A stretch of DNA of 64,000 nt from Pseudomonas faucium (GTDB lineage Bacteria > Pseudomonadota > Gammaproteobacteria > Pseudomonadales > Pseudomonadaceae): assembly GCF_021602585.1 (NCBI RefSeq), contig NZ_BQIP01000002.1:310001-374000 (forward strand). The letters are read 5' to 3'. Of the stretch, positions 47,735 through 56,751 are shown in pieces (within the stretch, counting starts at the first letter, position 1; each line of letters begins with the position of its first letter). Below the pieces are notes generated by a model. That model did not search any database. It was given only the letters and a program-made list of their open reading frames with translations, and was not told the DNA's origin. A program made the translations under genes and the position numbers.

Positions 47735-48241
47735 TCAGGCTTGCTGGCGGTGCTGCTTTTCCAGCTTCTTCTTGATCCGGTCGCGTTTGAGTTGCGACAG
47801 GTAGTCGACGAACAGCTTGCCGTTGAGGTGATCGAACTCGTGCTGCACGCACACCGCCAACAGGCCTTCGCATTCCAGTTCGAACGGCTTGCCGTCGCGG
47901 TCCTGGGCCTTGACCCGCACGCGCAGGGGGCGGTCGACGTTCTCGTAGAAGCCCGGTACCGACAGGCAGCCTTCCTGGTACTGGCCCATGTCGTGGGTCA
48001 GCTCTTCGACGGTGGGGTTGATGAAGACGCGCGGTTCGCTGCGGTCTTCGCTCAGGTCCATGACCACGACCTGCTTGTGCACGTTGACCTGGGTCGCGGC
48101 CAGGCCGATGCCAGGGGCTTCGTACATGGTTTCAAACATGTCGTCGATCAGCTGACGCAGGGCGTCGTCGAACTCCGTCACCGGTTTGGCAAGGGTGCGC
48201 AGGCGCGGGTCCGGGAATTCGAGAATGTTCAAGATGGCCAT
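47735..48241 (-). CDS. def: Peptide deformylase
   Basis: This 168-residue metalloenzyme removes the formyl group from nascent proteins. The three family motifs are intact: [18 protein letters not shown] and QHEFDHLNG, which supply the metal ligands Cys and two His and the catalytic Glu. It is divergent from dprA. Confidence 0.99.
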   Translation of the reverse strand: MAILNILEFPDPRLRTLAKPVTEFDDALRQLIDDMFETMYEAPGIGLAATQVNVHKQVVVMDLSEDRSEPRVFINPTVEELTHDMGQYQEGCLSVPGFYENVDRPLRVRVKAQDRDGKPFELECEGLLAVCVQHEFDHLNGKLFVDYLSQLKRDRIKKKLEKQHRQQA

Positions 48242-48447
48242 AAGGTCAGGCAGTCACTGTGCGTTCGGTTGAAAACTGAACACACATAATAAAGGGAATC
48301 GACGATTTCGGCACCTGGCAAGCTCGTCTAGGGTGTCTATAGGCTTGATAGCCCGCATTTAATGGACAGCTTTTCAAAGTGTTACCCACACAGTTATCCA
48401 CAGGTTGTGCCACGTAGATGGCCCTGTTTCGATCAAGGATGATCACC
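48242..48447. other. def-dprA divergent promoter region
   Basis: This 206 bp gap is AT-richer than its surroundings. It holds an exact DnaA box (TTATCCACA, 48394-48402) and a near match (TTACCCACA, 48382-48390). I see no extra gene here. Confidence 0.5.
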
Positions 48448-49545
48448 ATGCCGTTTCACCATTTGTCGCTTTGTCCGCCGGCCGAGCTTGAGGCCCGATT
48501 GCGCCTGCATTGCCTGCCGGAAACCGGATTGCGAAGGTTTCACACCCTGCTCGAAGCGTTCGGCAGTGCCTCTTCGGCGCTCAGTGCGCCGGCGGGTGCC
48601 TGGCGTGCCCTGGGTCTTGGGCAGGCCGCCGTCGATGCCCGGCGCAGCGCCGCCGTGCGCGACGCCGCACTGGCCGCGATGGCCTGGTTAGAGCGCCCCG
48701 GCCAGCATTTGCTGATGTGGGACAGCCCTGGCTACCCGGCCTTGCTGGCCGAAATCGATGATCCCCCGCCGCTGTTGTTCGTTGCCGGCGACCCTGCCGT
48801 GCTCGAGCGACCTCAGCTGGCGATAGTGGGCAGCAGGCGTGCTTCACCGCCGGCACTCGACACCGCCCGGGCATTCTCGCGTTACCTGGCGCAGGCCGGG
48901 TTCACCATCACCAGTGGCCTTGCCCTGGGCATCGACGGTGCCGCTCATCGGGCGGCGCTGCAGGCTGGGGGGAGCACGATCGGGGTGCTGGGCACGGGCC
49001 TGCAAAAACTTTATCCACAGCGCCACCGCGACTTGGCCAAGGCCATGATCGACAGCGGTGGCGCGCTGGTTTCCGAGTACCCGCTGGATGCCGGCCCGCT
49101 GCCGGGCAACTTCCCGCGGCGCAATCGCATCATCAGTGGTTTGTCGCTGGGTGTGCTGGTGGTCGAGGCCAGCCTTGCCAGCGGCTCGTTGATCACTGCA
49201 CGCCTGGCAGCCGAACAGGGCCGCGAGGTGTATGCCATCCCCGGCTCCATCCACCACCCCGGCGCCAAGGGTTGCCACCAGCTGATTCGCGATGGCGCGC
49301 TGCTGGTGGAGAGTGTGGAGCAGATCCTGGAAACCTTGCAGGGATGGCAGAACCTGCCGCCGCCCGTTGTGGATAAACCCTCCCATCCCCTGCTCGCTTT
49401 GCTACATGCCGCGCCGCAGACCAGCGAGGCGCTGGCCGCCGGTAGCGAGCTACCCTTGGCCCAGGTGCTGGCGCAATTGACCGAGCTGGAGCTCGAAGGC
49501 CGGGTCAGTAATGAAGCCGGGCGTTGGTTTGCCCGCGTGGGCTAA
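48448..49545 (+). CDS. dprA: DNA-processing protein DprA (Smf)
   Basis: DprA binds incoming single-stranded DNA in transformation and loads RecA. The Rossmann-like core is intact (AIVGSRRASPPALDTAR; TSGLALGIDGAAHRAAL; FPRRNRIISGLS), and a C-terminal winged-helix domain is present. The start at 48448 (MPFHHLSLCPPAELE, 365 residues) is preferred for AAGGA upstream; ATGs at 48418 and 48439 are possible. Two exact DnaA boxes lie inside. Confidence 0.95.
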   Translation: MPFHHLSLCPPAELEARLRLHCLPETGLRRFHTLLEAFGSASSALSAPAGAWRALGLGQAAVDARRSAAVRDAALAAMAWLERPGQHLLMWDSPGYPALLAEIDDPPPLLFVAGDPAVLERPQLAIVGSRRASPPALDTARAFSRYLAQAGFTITSGLALGIDGAAHRAALQAGGSTIGVLGTGLQKLYPQRHRDLAKAMIDSGGALVSEYPLDAGPLPGNFPRRNRIISGLSLGVLVVEASLASGSLITARLAAEQGREVYAIPGSIHHPGAKGCHQLIRDGALLVESVEQILETLQGWQNLPPPVVDKPSHPLLALLHAAPQTSEALAAGSELPLAQVLAQLTELELEGRVSNEAGRWFARVG

Positions 49546-49582
49546 GTAAACTGCGCCCATGGCTTAAATGCGGAGATACAAA

Positions 49583-50140
49583 ATGGTGAGCAGTTGGCGT
49601 GTGCAACAAGCCGCACGTGAGATCCGGGCCGGCGCGGTAATCGCCTACCCGACGGAAGCGGTCTGGGGCCTGGGCTGCGACCCATGGAACGAGGACGCGG
49701 TGTATCGCCTGCTGGCGCTGAAGTCGCGGCCTGTGGATAAAGGGCTGATTCTGGTGGCCGACAACATCCGCCAGTTCGATTTCCTGTTCGAGGATTTCCC
49801 GGAAGACTGGATCGACCGCATGGGCAGTACCTGGCCCGGGCCCAATACCTGGCTGGTACCGCATCAGGACCTGTTGCCGGAGTGGGTGACGGGGCAGCAT
49901 GACACGGTGGCGCTGCGGGTCAGTGATCATCCCCAGGTGCGCGAGTTGTGTGCGTTGGTGGGGCCGCTGATTTCCACGTCGTGCAACCCGGGTGGGCGGC
50001 CGGCGGCGAAGACGCGGTTGCGCGTGGAGCAGTACTTCCATGGCCAACTGGACCTGGTGCTCGGTGGGGCGCTGGGTGGGCGGAAGAATCCGAGCGTGAT
50101 TCGTGACCTGGTGACCGGCGAGGTCGTGCGCCCGGGTTGA
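49583..50140 (+). CDS. tsaC: Threonylcarbamoyl-AMP synthase (TsaC/YrdC)
   Basis: TsaC makes threonylcarbamoyl-AMP for the t6A37 modification of ANN-reading tRNAs. The start at 49583 ([13 protein letters not shown], 185 residues) has GGAG seven bases upstream. The nucleotide-binding cleft motifs are [17 protein letters not shown] and [14 protein letters not shown]. An exact DnaA box lies inside (49732-49740). Confidence 0.97.
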   Translation: MVSSWRVQQAAREIRAGAVIAYPTEAVWGLGCDPWNEDAVYRLLALKSRPVDKGLILVADNIRQFDFLFEDFPEDWIDRMGSTWPGPNTWLVPHQDLLPEWVTGQHDTVALRVSDHPQVRELCALVGPLISTSCNPGGRPAAKTRLRVEQYFHGQLDLVLGGALGGRKNPSVIRDLVTGEVVRPG

Positions 50141-50164
50141 TCCTCTTGGGTGAGCGCTAATTGC

Positions 50165-50280
50165 TGTAGGAGCGGCCTTGTGTCGCGAAAGGGCTGCGCA
50201 GCAGCCCCATCAATTTCCGCACCGGTATTGCACTCGGGGGCCGCTTTGCGGCCCTTTCGCGACACAAGGCCGCTCCTACA
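50165..50280. repeat. REP pair, family B, after tsaC
   Basis: Perfect 30 bp arms at 50165-50194 and 50251-50280, each extended inwards by a GC hairpin (GGGCTGCGCAGCAGCCC and GGGGGCCGCTTTGCGGCCC). Confidence 0.95.
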
Positions 50281-50335
50281 AAGGGGCGCTGGCTTTTCTG
50301 AAGTGGTACCCCGCCGCCTGCAAGAGCGCCACTCA

Positions 50336-50363
50336 ACCTGTGGGAGCCGGCTTGCCGGCGATT
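50336..50363. repeat. Single REP element, family A
   Basis: One copy of the CCTGTGGGAGCCGGCTTGCC-type arm. With the REP pair just before it, it fills most of the 454 bp tsaC-yefM gap. The rest of the gap (50364-50594) holds the toxin-antitoxin control region. Confidence 0.9.
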
Positions 50364-50478
50364 GTTAGGAACATAGATATTTCCTACGCATGCTGTTGAG
50401 CACCATCACCTTCCTGCCCTAAGCCGTTCGCCCTAAGCTCCGCGATCTCATGGTTTCCGACCATGGGAAGTTGAGGTT

Positions 50479-50497
50479 TGTACCTAGGCTTGTACAA
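50479..50497. promoter_or_regulatory. Candidate YefM-YoeB autoregulatory operator
   Basis: TGTACC (50479-50484) and TGTACA inside TTGTACAA (50490-50497) start 12 bp apart. The E. coli yefM-yoeB operator has paired palindromes with TGTACA cores at the same spacing. A further dyad, CATGGT-N5-ACCATG, lies at 50449-50465. Confidence 0.6.
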
Positions 50498-50594
50498 TGT
50501 TTGTGTTTGCAGAACCAAGCCTATTGCCCATCCATTTACCCTGGCTGGGTCGAGAAGAACCTGATCCAGGCTACGCCTGGGAAGGATTTGAAAA

Positions 50595-50879
50595 ATGCAT
50601 GTACTGACTTTTAGCCAGGCTCGCGCCGACCTGAAGCAGACGATGGATGATGTATGTCGAGATCATGAGCCTGCGATCATCACTCGCCAACGTGGCGAGC
50701 CGGTGGTCCTGATTTCGCTTGAAGACTACAACGGCATGCAAGAGACCCTGTATTTGCTGGGCTCTTCCACTAACGCCAAGCGCTTGCGCGCCTCCATCGA
50801 GCAGTTGCGGTCGGGTACAGCTGTAACCCATGAGCTGTCCATAGATGAACATGAAGTCAAAGCAGCGGAACAAGACTGA
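50595..50879 (+). CDS. yefM: Antitoxin, YefM/Phd family
   Basis: This 94-residue protein has the YefM fold: an N-terminal DNA-binding and dimerisation part (MHVLTFSQARADLKQTMDDV), the central PAIITRQRGEPVVLISLEDYN motif and an acidic, flexible tail that should wrap the toxin. GGAAGGA precedes the ATG. It binds YoeB and represses the operon. Lower GC than neighbours suggests acquisition by transfer. Confidence 0.93.
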   Translation: MHVLTFSQARADLKQTMDDVCRDHEPAIITRQRGEPVVLISLEDYNGMQETLYLLGSSTNAKRLRASIEQLRSGTAVTHELSIDEHEVKAAEQD

Positions 50880-51150
50880 AGCCCGCAATTGCGTGAGCGT
50901 TGCGTTTACTGCGGAAGGTTGGGATGACTACTGTCACTGGAAAGATGCTGACGCTGATGTGTTTGCTACGATCAACACCCTGATCAAGGAATGCCTACGT
51001 ACGCCTTTCAAAGGCACAGGCAAACCTGAGCCTCTGAAGGGAGATCTTTCAGGATTCTGGTCCCGTCGCATTACCCGCGAGCACCGGCTGGTCTACCTCT
51101 TTGAAGGAGGGCAGATGACCATCTTGCAGTGCCGATACCACTACGACTGA
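50845..51150 (+). CDS. yoeB: mRNA interferase toxin, YoeB family
   Basis: YoeB cleaves mRNA at the ribosome. The conserved body WDDYCHWKDADADVF, GKPEPLKGDLSGFWSRRI and the terminal CRYHY contain the catalytic Glu, Arg, His and Tyr residues, so it looks active. The start is uncertain. The ATG at 50845 (101 residues) or 50851 overlaps the antitoxin; a GTG at 50893 would give 85 residues, closer to the E. coli length. The gene is co-transcribed with the antitoxin. Confidence 0.9.
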   Translation: MNMKSKQRNKTEARNCVSVAFTAEGWDDYCHWKDADADVFATINTLIKECLRTPFKGTGKPEPLKGDLSGFWSRRITREHRLVYLFEGGQMTILQCRYHYD

Positions 51151-51184
51151 TCGTGCTGCCTGTCCTCGTGGAAAAGCCCGCGAA

Positions 51185-51202
51185 GGGGCCGCAAGCGGCC
51201 CC
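51185..51202 (-). terminator. GC hairpin between yoeB and qor
   Basis: GGGGCCGC-AA-GCGGCCCC is a perfect 8 bp stem between the two convergent genes. It lacks a T run, so it may be a remnant of a REP element rather than an intrinsic terminator. Confidence 0.5.
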
Positions 51203-51207
51203 AAGGT

Positions 51208-52185
51208 TCAGGGCAGTAGAACAGTCGACCCCACCGTCCGCCGCGCCGACAGCTCGGTCTGCGCCTTGGCCGCCTCGCTCAGCGGATACCGCTGCTGGAT
51301 ATCCACCACCAGCTTGCCACTGCCAATCATGGCAAACAGGTCATCGGCCATGGCCTGGGTGTTCTCGGCATTGTTGGCATAGCCGGCCAGGGTCGGCCGG
51401 GTGACATACAGCGAACCCTTCTGCGACAAGATCCCCAAGTTCACCCCAGTCACTGCGCCGGACGCATTGCCAAAGCTCACCATCAACCCGCGCGGCTGCA
51501 GGCAGTCGAGCGAGGTCAGCCAGGTGTCGGCGCCGACGCCGTCATACACCACCGGGCATTTCTTGCCGTCGGTCAGTTCAAGCACGCGCTTGGCCACGTC
51601 CTCGCGGCTGTAGTCGATGGTCGCCCACGCCCCCAGCGCCTTGGCCCGCTCGGCCTTTTCGGCGGAGCTGACGGTGCCGATCAACTTGGCCCCGAGCGCC
51701 TTGGCCCACTGGCAGGCCAGCGAGCCGACGCCCCCGGCAGCAGCGTGGAACAGGATCACATCGCCCGGCTGCACGGCGTAGGTCTGCTTGAGCAGGTACT
51801 GCACGGTCAAACCCTTGAGCATCACCGCCGCCGCCTGTTCGAAGCTGATGTCGTCGGGCAGCTTCACCAGGTTGGCTTCGGGCAGCGTATGCACCTCGCT
51901 GTAGGCGCCCAGCGGGCCGCCGGCGTAGGCCACGCGGTCACCCACCTTCAAGCGGGTGACGCCCTCGCCCACGGCCTCGACCACCCCGGCACCTTCGGTG
52001 CCCAGGCCAGAAGGCAGCGCCGGTGGGGCGTACAGCCCGCTGCGGAAATAGGTGTCGATGAAGTTCAAGCCGACCGCATGGTTACGCACACGCACTTGCT
52101 GCGGGCCGGGGGCTGGCGGGTCGAACTCCACGAACTGCAGTACTTCCGGGCCGCCATGCTGGCTGAACTGGATACGCTTGGCCAT
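51208..52185 (-). CDS. qor: NADPH:quinone oxidoreductase (zeta-crystallin type)
   Basis: This 325-residue zinc-free MDR protein starts MAKRIQFSQHGGPEVLQF with AGGAG seven bases upstream; a longer in-frame start is not supported. It has the quinone reductase signature (VMLKGLTVQYLLKQTY) and the NADPH motif AAAGGVGSLACQWAKALGA. It is divergent from hemF, as in other pseudomonads. Confidence 0.95.
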   Translation of the reverse strand: MAKRIQFSQHGGPEVLQFVEFDPPAPGPQQVRVRNHAVGLNFIDTYFRSGLYAPPALPSGLGTEGAGVVEAVGEGVTRLKVGDRVAYAGGPLGAYSEVHTLPEANLVKLPDDISFEQAAAVMLKGLTVQYLLKQTYAVQPGDVILFHAAAGGVGSLACQWAKALGAKLIGTVSSAEKAERAKALGAWATIDYSREDVAKRVLELTDGKKCPVVYDGVGADTWLTSLDCLQPRGLMVSFGNASGAVTGVNLGILSQKGSLYVTRPTLAGYANNAENTQAMADDLFAMIGSGKLVVDIQQRYPLSEAAKAQTELSARRTVGSTVLLP

Positions 52186-52241
52186 CTCGCACTCCTGTTG
52201 TCGGGATCGGGAAAGGCCTTCTATCGGACGCCTTTGCTTGA

Positions 52242-53231
<990 letters not shown>

Positions 53232-53256
53232 GCCTGTGGATAACCGAGGAGCTCCC

Positions 53257-54081
53257 ATGGACCAGTACGTCGTTTTCGGCAACCCCATCGGCCACAGCAA
53301 GTCGCCGTTGATTCACCGGCTGTTCGCCGAGCAGACCGGCCAGGACCTGGAGTACAGCACCTTGCTGGCGCCGCTGGACGAGTTCAGCGACTGCGCCCGC
53401 GGTTTCTTCAAGCAAGGCAGCGGTGCCAACGTGACCGTGCCGTTCAAGGAAGAGGCCTACCGCCTGTGCGATAGCCTGACCCCACGCGCCCAGCGCGCCG
53501 GGGCGGTGAATACCCTGAAGAAGCTGGCCGACGGCACGCTGCAGGGCGACAACACCGATGGCGCCGGGCTGGTGCGTGACCTGACGGTGAATGCCGGGGT
53601 CGAGCTGGCCGGCAAGCGCGTCCTCATCCTCGGCGCGGGCGGTGCGGTACGCGGTGTGCTGGAGCCGATCCTGGCGCTGGACCCGCAATCGCTGGTGGTC
53701 GCCAACCGCACGGTGGAAAAGGCCGAGCTGCTGGCGCGCGAATTCGCCGAACTGGGGCCGGTGGTGGCCAGTGGGTATGGCTGGCTGCAGGAGCCGGTGG
53801 ACGTGATCATCAACGCCACCTCGGCCAGCCTGGCCGGCGAGTTGCCGCCGATTGCCGAAAGCCTGGTCGAGGCCGGGCGCACGGTGTGCTACGACATGAT
53901 GTACGGCAAGGAGCCGACGCCGTTCTGCCAGTGGGCGAGCAAGCTGGGGGCGGTGAAGGTGATGGATGGGCTGGGCATGCTGGCCGAGCAGGCGGCCGAG
54001 GCGTTCTACATCTGGCGTGGGATTCGGCCGGACACGCGGCCGGTGCTGGACGAGTTGCGTCGGCAGCTGGCGCGGGGTTGA
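53257..54081 (+). CDS. aroE: Shikimate dehydrogenase (NADP+)
   Basis: AroE reduces 3-dehydroshikimate in aromatic amino acid synthesis. The start [17 protein letters not shown] (274 residues) has AGGAG six bases upstream. Motifs are [13 protein letters not shown] with the catalytic Lys, [11 protein letters not shown] and the NADP-binding [10 protein letters not shown] with NRTVEKA. It is probably co-transcribed with hemF. Confidence 0.98.
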   Translation: MDQYVVFGNPIGHSKSPLIHRLFAEQTGQDLEYSTLLAPLDEFSDCARGFFKQGSGANVTVPFKEEAYRLCDSLTPRAQRAGAVNTLKKLADGTLQGDNTDGAGLVRDLTVNAGVELAGKRVLILGAGGAVRGVLEPILALDPQSLVVANRTVEKAELLAREFAELGPVVASGYGWLQEPVDVIINATSASLAGELPPIAESLVEAGRTVCYDMMYGKEPTPFCQWASKLGAVKVMDGLGMLAEQAAEAFYIWRGIRPDTRPVLDELRRQLARG

Positions 54082-54088
54082 TGTTTTG

Positions 54089-54191
54089 GGGCCGCTTTGC
54101 GGCCCTTTCGCGACACAAGGCCGCTCCTACAAGGCACCGCAATCCCCTGTAGGAGCGGCCTTGTGTCGCGAAAGGGCTGCAAAGCAGCCCC
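54089..54191. repeat. REP pair, family B, between aroE and the SulP gene
   Basis: Perfect 30 bp arms at 54102-54131 and 54148-54177, flanked by GC hairpins (GGGGCCGC-TTT-GCGGCCC and GGGCTGC-AAA-GCAGCCC). It fills the gap between the convergent genes and probably ends both transcripts. Confidence 0.95.
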
Positions 54192-54196
54192 CACGA

Positions 54197-55762
54197 TCAC
54201 TCAATAAATCGAATGGGACACAGCTCCACCCCCTCCAACTTCTGCAATTCCTCGATCACCTGCGGCCTGGCCCGCTGCAAGGTCAAACTCCCCCCCGCCC
54301 GGCGCAGCCGCCGCGCCTCGCGGTGCAACATATCCACCCCCGAATAATCGATGAAGTTCACCTGCCGCGCATCGATCACCACATGCGGCCCCTGGCAGCG
54401 CTGCAAGCGCACCTGCAGGTAATGCGCCGCACCAAAGAAGATCGACCCACCCACCCGCAGCACATCCGCCTGCCCTTCCCGGCTCTGCTGCACGCGCGGG
54501 CGCGACGTGCGCTTGAGGTAGAAGAACAGCGATGCCAGCACCCCGGCATAAATCGCCGTCTGCAGCTCCAGCAGCAAAGTCGCCGCCGCCGTCAGCGCCA
54601 TCACCAGAAACTCCGAGCGGCTGACCCGGAACAGCGCACGAATCGCCCGGTGGTCCACCAGCCCCCAGCAGATCAGCAGGATGCTGCCGGCCATGGCCGG
54701 GATCGGCAGGTGCGCGATCAGCCCGGCCCCGGTCACCGCGAACAGCGCCACCCACAGCGCCGAGAACACGCCGGCCAGGGGCGAGCGGGCGCCGGCGTCG
54801 TAGCTCAGGCCCGAACGGGTGAACGAGCCGGATGACAGGTAGCCCGAGAAGAACGCACCGACGATGTTCGACAGGCCCTGGGCGCGGATTTCCTGGTCGG
54901 CGTCGATCAACTGCTCCGAGCGCGCCGATAGCGAGCGGGCGATCGACAAGCTGGTTACAAGACCAAGCATGCCCACCGCAACGGCGCTGGGCAGCAGGCG
55001 CAGGATCAGTTCCAGGTCCAGCAACGGCAAGGGGCTGAGCGGCGGTAACTGGCCGGTGAACGCCGGTACCCGCGCCACATGGCCGAAGAAGCTCGGCAGC
55101 AGCCAGGCGCCCCCGCTGACCACCATCAGGCTTATCAACAGGCTCGGCCAGCGCGGGCGCCAGAGTTTCAAAGCCACGCCGATCACCACGGTCGCCAGGC
55201 CAAGCAGCAGCGACGGCACATCGACCTCGCCGGCATGCCTGGCCAGGTCCTGCACGGTCTTCAGCGCCGTGGCCTGGCTCGGCAGGTCCATGCCCAGCAG
55301 GTTGGGCAACTGGCCCAGGGCAATGACGATGGCCGCGCCCAGGGTGAAGCCGAGCACCACCGAATGGGAGACGAAGTTCACCAGCGCGCCGAAGCGCAGC
55401 AGGCCGAGCAGCAGCTGGAAGACGCCGCCGAGGAACGTCAGCAGCAGCACCAAGGTCACGTAGTCGGCGCTGCCGGCCACGGCCAAGGGGCTGATGCTGG
55501 CGTAGAGGACGATGGAGATGGCGGCGGTCGGGCCGCAGATCAGGTGCCAGGAGGAGCCCCACAAGCAGGCGATCAGCACCGGCACGATCGCCGCGTACAG
55601 GCCATATTCGGCAGGCAGGCCGGCGATCAGGGCGTAGGCGATCGATTGCGGCAGGGCGAGGATCGCCCCGCTCAGGCCCACCAGCAGGTCCTGGCGCAGG
55701 CTGCGGCCCGATTGGCGGGGCAGCCAGGTGAGGAAGGGCAGTAGGTGGGTCAGGTGAATCAT
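54197..55762 (-). CDS. SulP-family anion transporter with STAS domain
   Basis: This 521-residue membrane protein has the SulP core (about 12-14 segments; SIAYALIAGLPAEYGLYAAI and GPTAAISIVLYASISPLAV) and a C-terminal STAS domain (VVIDARQVNFIDYSGVDML). SulP proteins carry sulfate, bicarbonate or related anions. It is downstream of the choline-binding protein and choline sulfatase genes on the same strand, so it may take up choline-O-sulfate or handle the sulfate released by BetC. The direction of transport cannot be told. Confidence 0.88.
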   Translation of the reverse strand: MIHLTHLLPFLTWLPRQSGRSLRQDLLVGLSGAILALPQSIAYALIAGLPAEYGLYAAIVPVLIACLWGSSWHLICGPTAAISIVLYASISPLAVAGSADYVTLVLLLTFLGGVFQLLLGLLRFGALVNFVSHSVVLGFTLGAAIVIALGQLPNLLGMDLPSQATALKTVQDLARHAGEVDVPSLLLGLATVVIGVALKLWRPRWPSLLISLMVVSGGAWLLPSFFGHVARVPAFTGQLPPLSPLPLLDLELILRLLPSAVAVGMLGLVTSLSIARSLSARSEQLIDADQEIRAQGLSNIVGAFFSGYLSSGSFTRSGLSYDAGARSPLAGVFSALWVALFAVTGAGLIAHLPIPAMAGSILLICWGLVDHRAIRALFRVSRSEFLVMALTAAATLLLELQTAIYAGVLASLFFYLKRTSRPRVQQSREGQADVLRVGGSIFFGAAHYLQVRLQRCQGPHVVIDARQVNFIDYSGVDMLHREARRLRRAGGSLTLQRARPQVIEELQKLEGVELCPIRFIE

Positions 55763-55800
55763 TGGGTAACTCGCATTGGGGGGCTTGTGCTGGCTGTTCT

Positions 55801-55833
55801 GGCCTCATCGCCGGCAAGCCGGCTCCTACAGGG
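55801..55833. repeat. Single REP element, family A
   Basis: One arm (TCGCCGGCAAGCCGGCTCCT core) lies between the SulP gene and the choline-binding protein gene on the minus strand. It may reduce read-through into the transporter gene. Confidence 0.9.
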
Positions 55834-55851
55834 ATTGCACAAGGGCTGGGT

Positions 55852-56736
55852 TCACTGCGGCTGCACCCCAGCCAACCAACCCTCGACTACCTGCGGATGC
55901 GCCTTGACCCAAGCCTTGGCCGCTTCATCGAAGCTGATCTTCTTATCCACAACCTCGGCCATGATGCTGTTTTCCATGTCCAGGGTGAATTGCAGATTGC
56001 CCAGCAGCTTAGCCGCATTCGGGCAGGCTTGTGGATAACCCTTGCGGGTCAGGGTATAGACCTCGCCCTTGCTGCCGAACCACTGCTCCCCGCCCGTCAG
56101 GTAGTGCATCTTGAGCTTCACGTTCATCGGGTGCGGTGTCCAGCCGAGGAAGACGATGAACTGGTTCTTCTTCACCGCCCGGTCCACCTGCGCCAGCATC
56201 GCCTGCTCGCTCGACTCCACCAGCTTCCACTGGCCGAGGTTGAAGTCGTTGTGGTCGATGATCTGCTTGAGCGACAAGTTGGCCGGGGCGCCGGAGCCGA
56301 TGCCGTAGAGTTTCTTGTCGAACTCGCCTGCGTGTTTCTGCAGGTCGGCGAAATCCTTCACCCCGGCATTCCACACGTAGTCGGGCACCGCCAGGGTGAA
56401 TTCGGTTCCCTCCAGGTTGCGCGAGAGCCGCTGCACGTCGCCATTGGCGACGAACTTGTCATGAAAGCCCTGTTGCGCCGGCATCCAGTTGCCGAGGAAG
56501 GCATCGACCTTGCCGTCTTTGAGGCCGCCATAGATGATCGGCACCGCCAGGCTGTCGACCTTGACCTGGTAGCCCTGGCTTTCCAGAAGCACCCGGGCGA
56601 CAGCGTTGGTGGCGGCAATGTCGCTCCAGCCGGGGTCGGCCAGTTTCACGGTGCGGCATTGCGCGTCGTCGGCGTGGGCGCCGGCAGTGCCCAGGCCCAG
56701 GGCCAGGGCGAACACGGCGGTGGAGAACTTGTGCAT
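55852..56736 (-). CDS. Choline ABC transporter periplasmic binding protein (ChoX family)
   Basis: This 294-residue protein has a signal peptide (MHKFSTAVFALALGLGTAGAHA) and the glycine betaine/choline-binding fold of OpuAC type (VKLADPGWSDIAATNAVARV; FLGNWMPAQQGFHDKF; VFLGWTPHPMN). Tryptophans and acidic residues would form the aromatic cage for the quaternary amine. No ABC permease or ATPase gene is nearby, so it must use a transporter encoded elsewhere, such as Cbc, or act otherwise. It follows betC by 15 bp. Confidence 0.9.
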   Translation of the reverse strand: MHKFSTAVFALALGLGTAGAHADDAQCRTVKLADPGWSDIAATNAVARVLLESQGYQVKVDSLAVPIIYGGLKDGKVDAFLGNWMPAQQGFHDKFVANGDVQRLSRNLEGTEFTLAVPDYVWNAGVKDFADLQKHAGEFDKKLYGIGSGAPANLSLKQIIDHNDFNLGQWKLVESSEQAMLAQVDRAVKKNQFIVFLGWTPHPMNVKLKMHYLTGGEQWFGSKGEVYTLTRKGYPQACPNAAKLLGNLQFTLDMENSIMAEVVDKKISFDEAAKAWVKAHPQVVEGWLAGVQPQ

Positions 56737-56751
56737 GGCGGCCTCTCTTCA

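Noticed and set aside
50165-50363. Clustered palindromes considered as a CRISPR array
   Set aside because: Repeats are inverted rather than direct, there are no regular spacers and no cas genes.
56009-56374. Arginine-rich frames on the minus strand within the choline-binding protein gene
   Set aside because: Out-of-frame shadows, as are similar Arg/Pro-rich frames in betC, dprA and the SulP gene.
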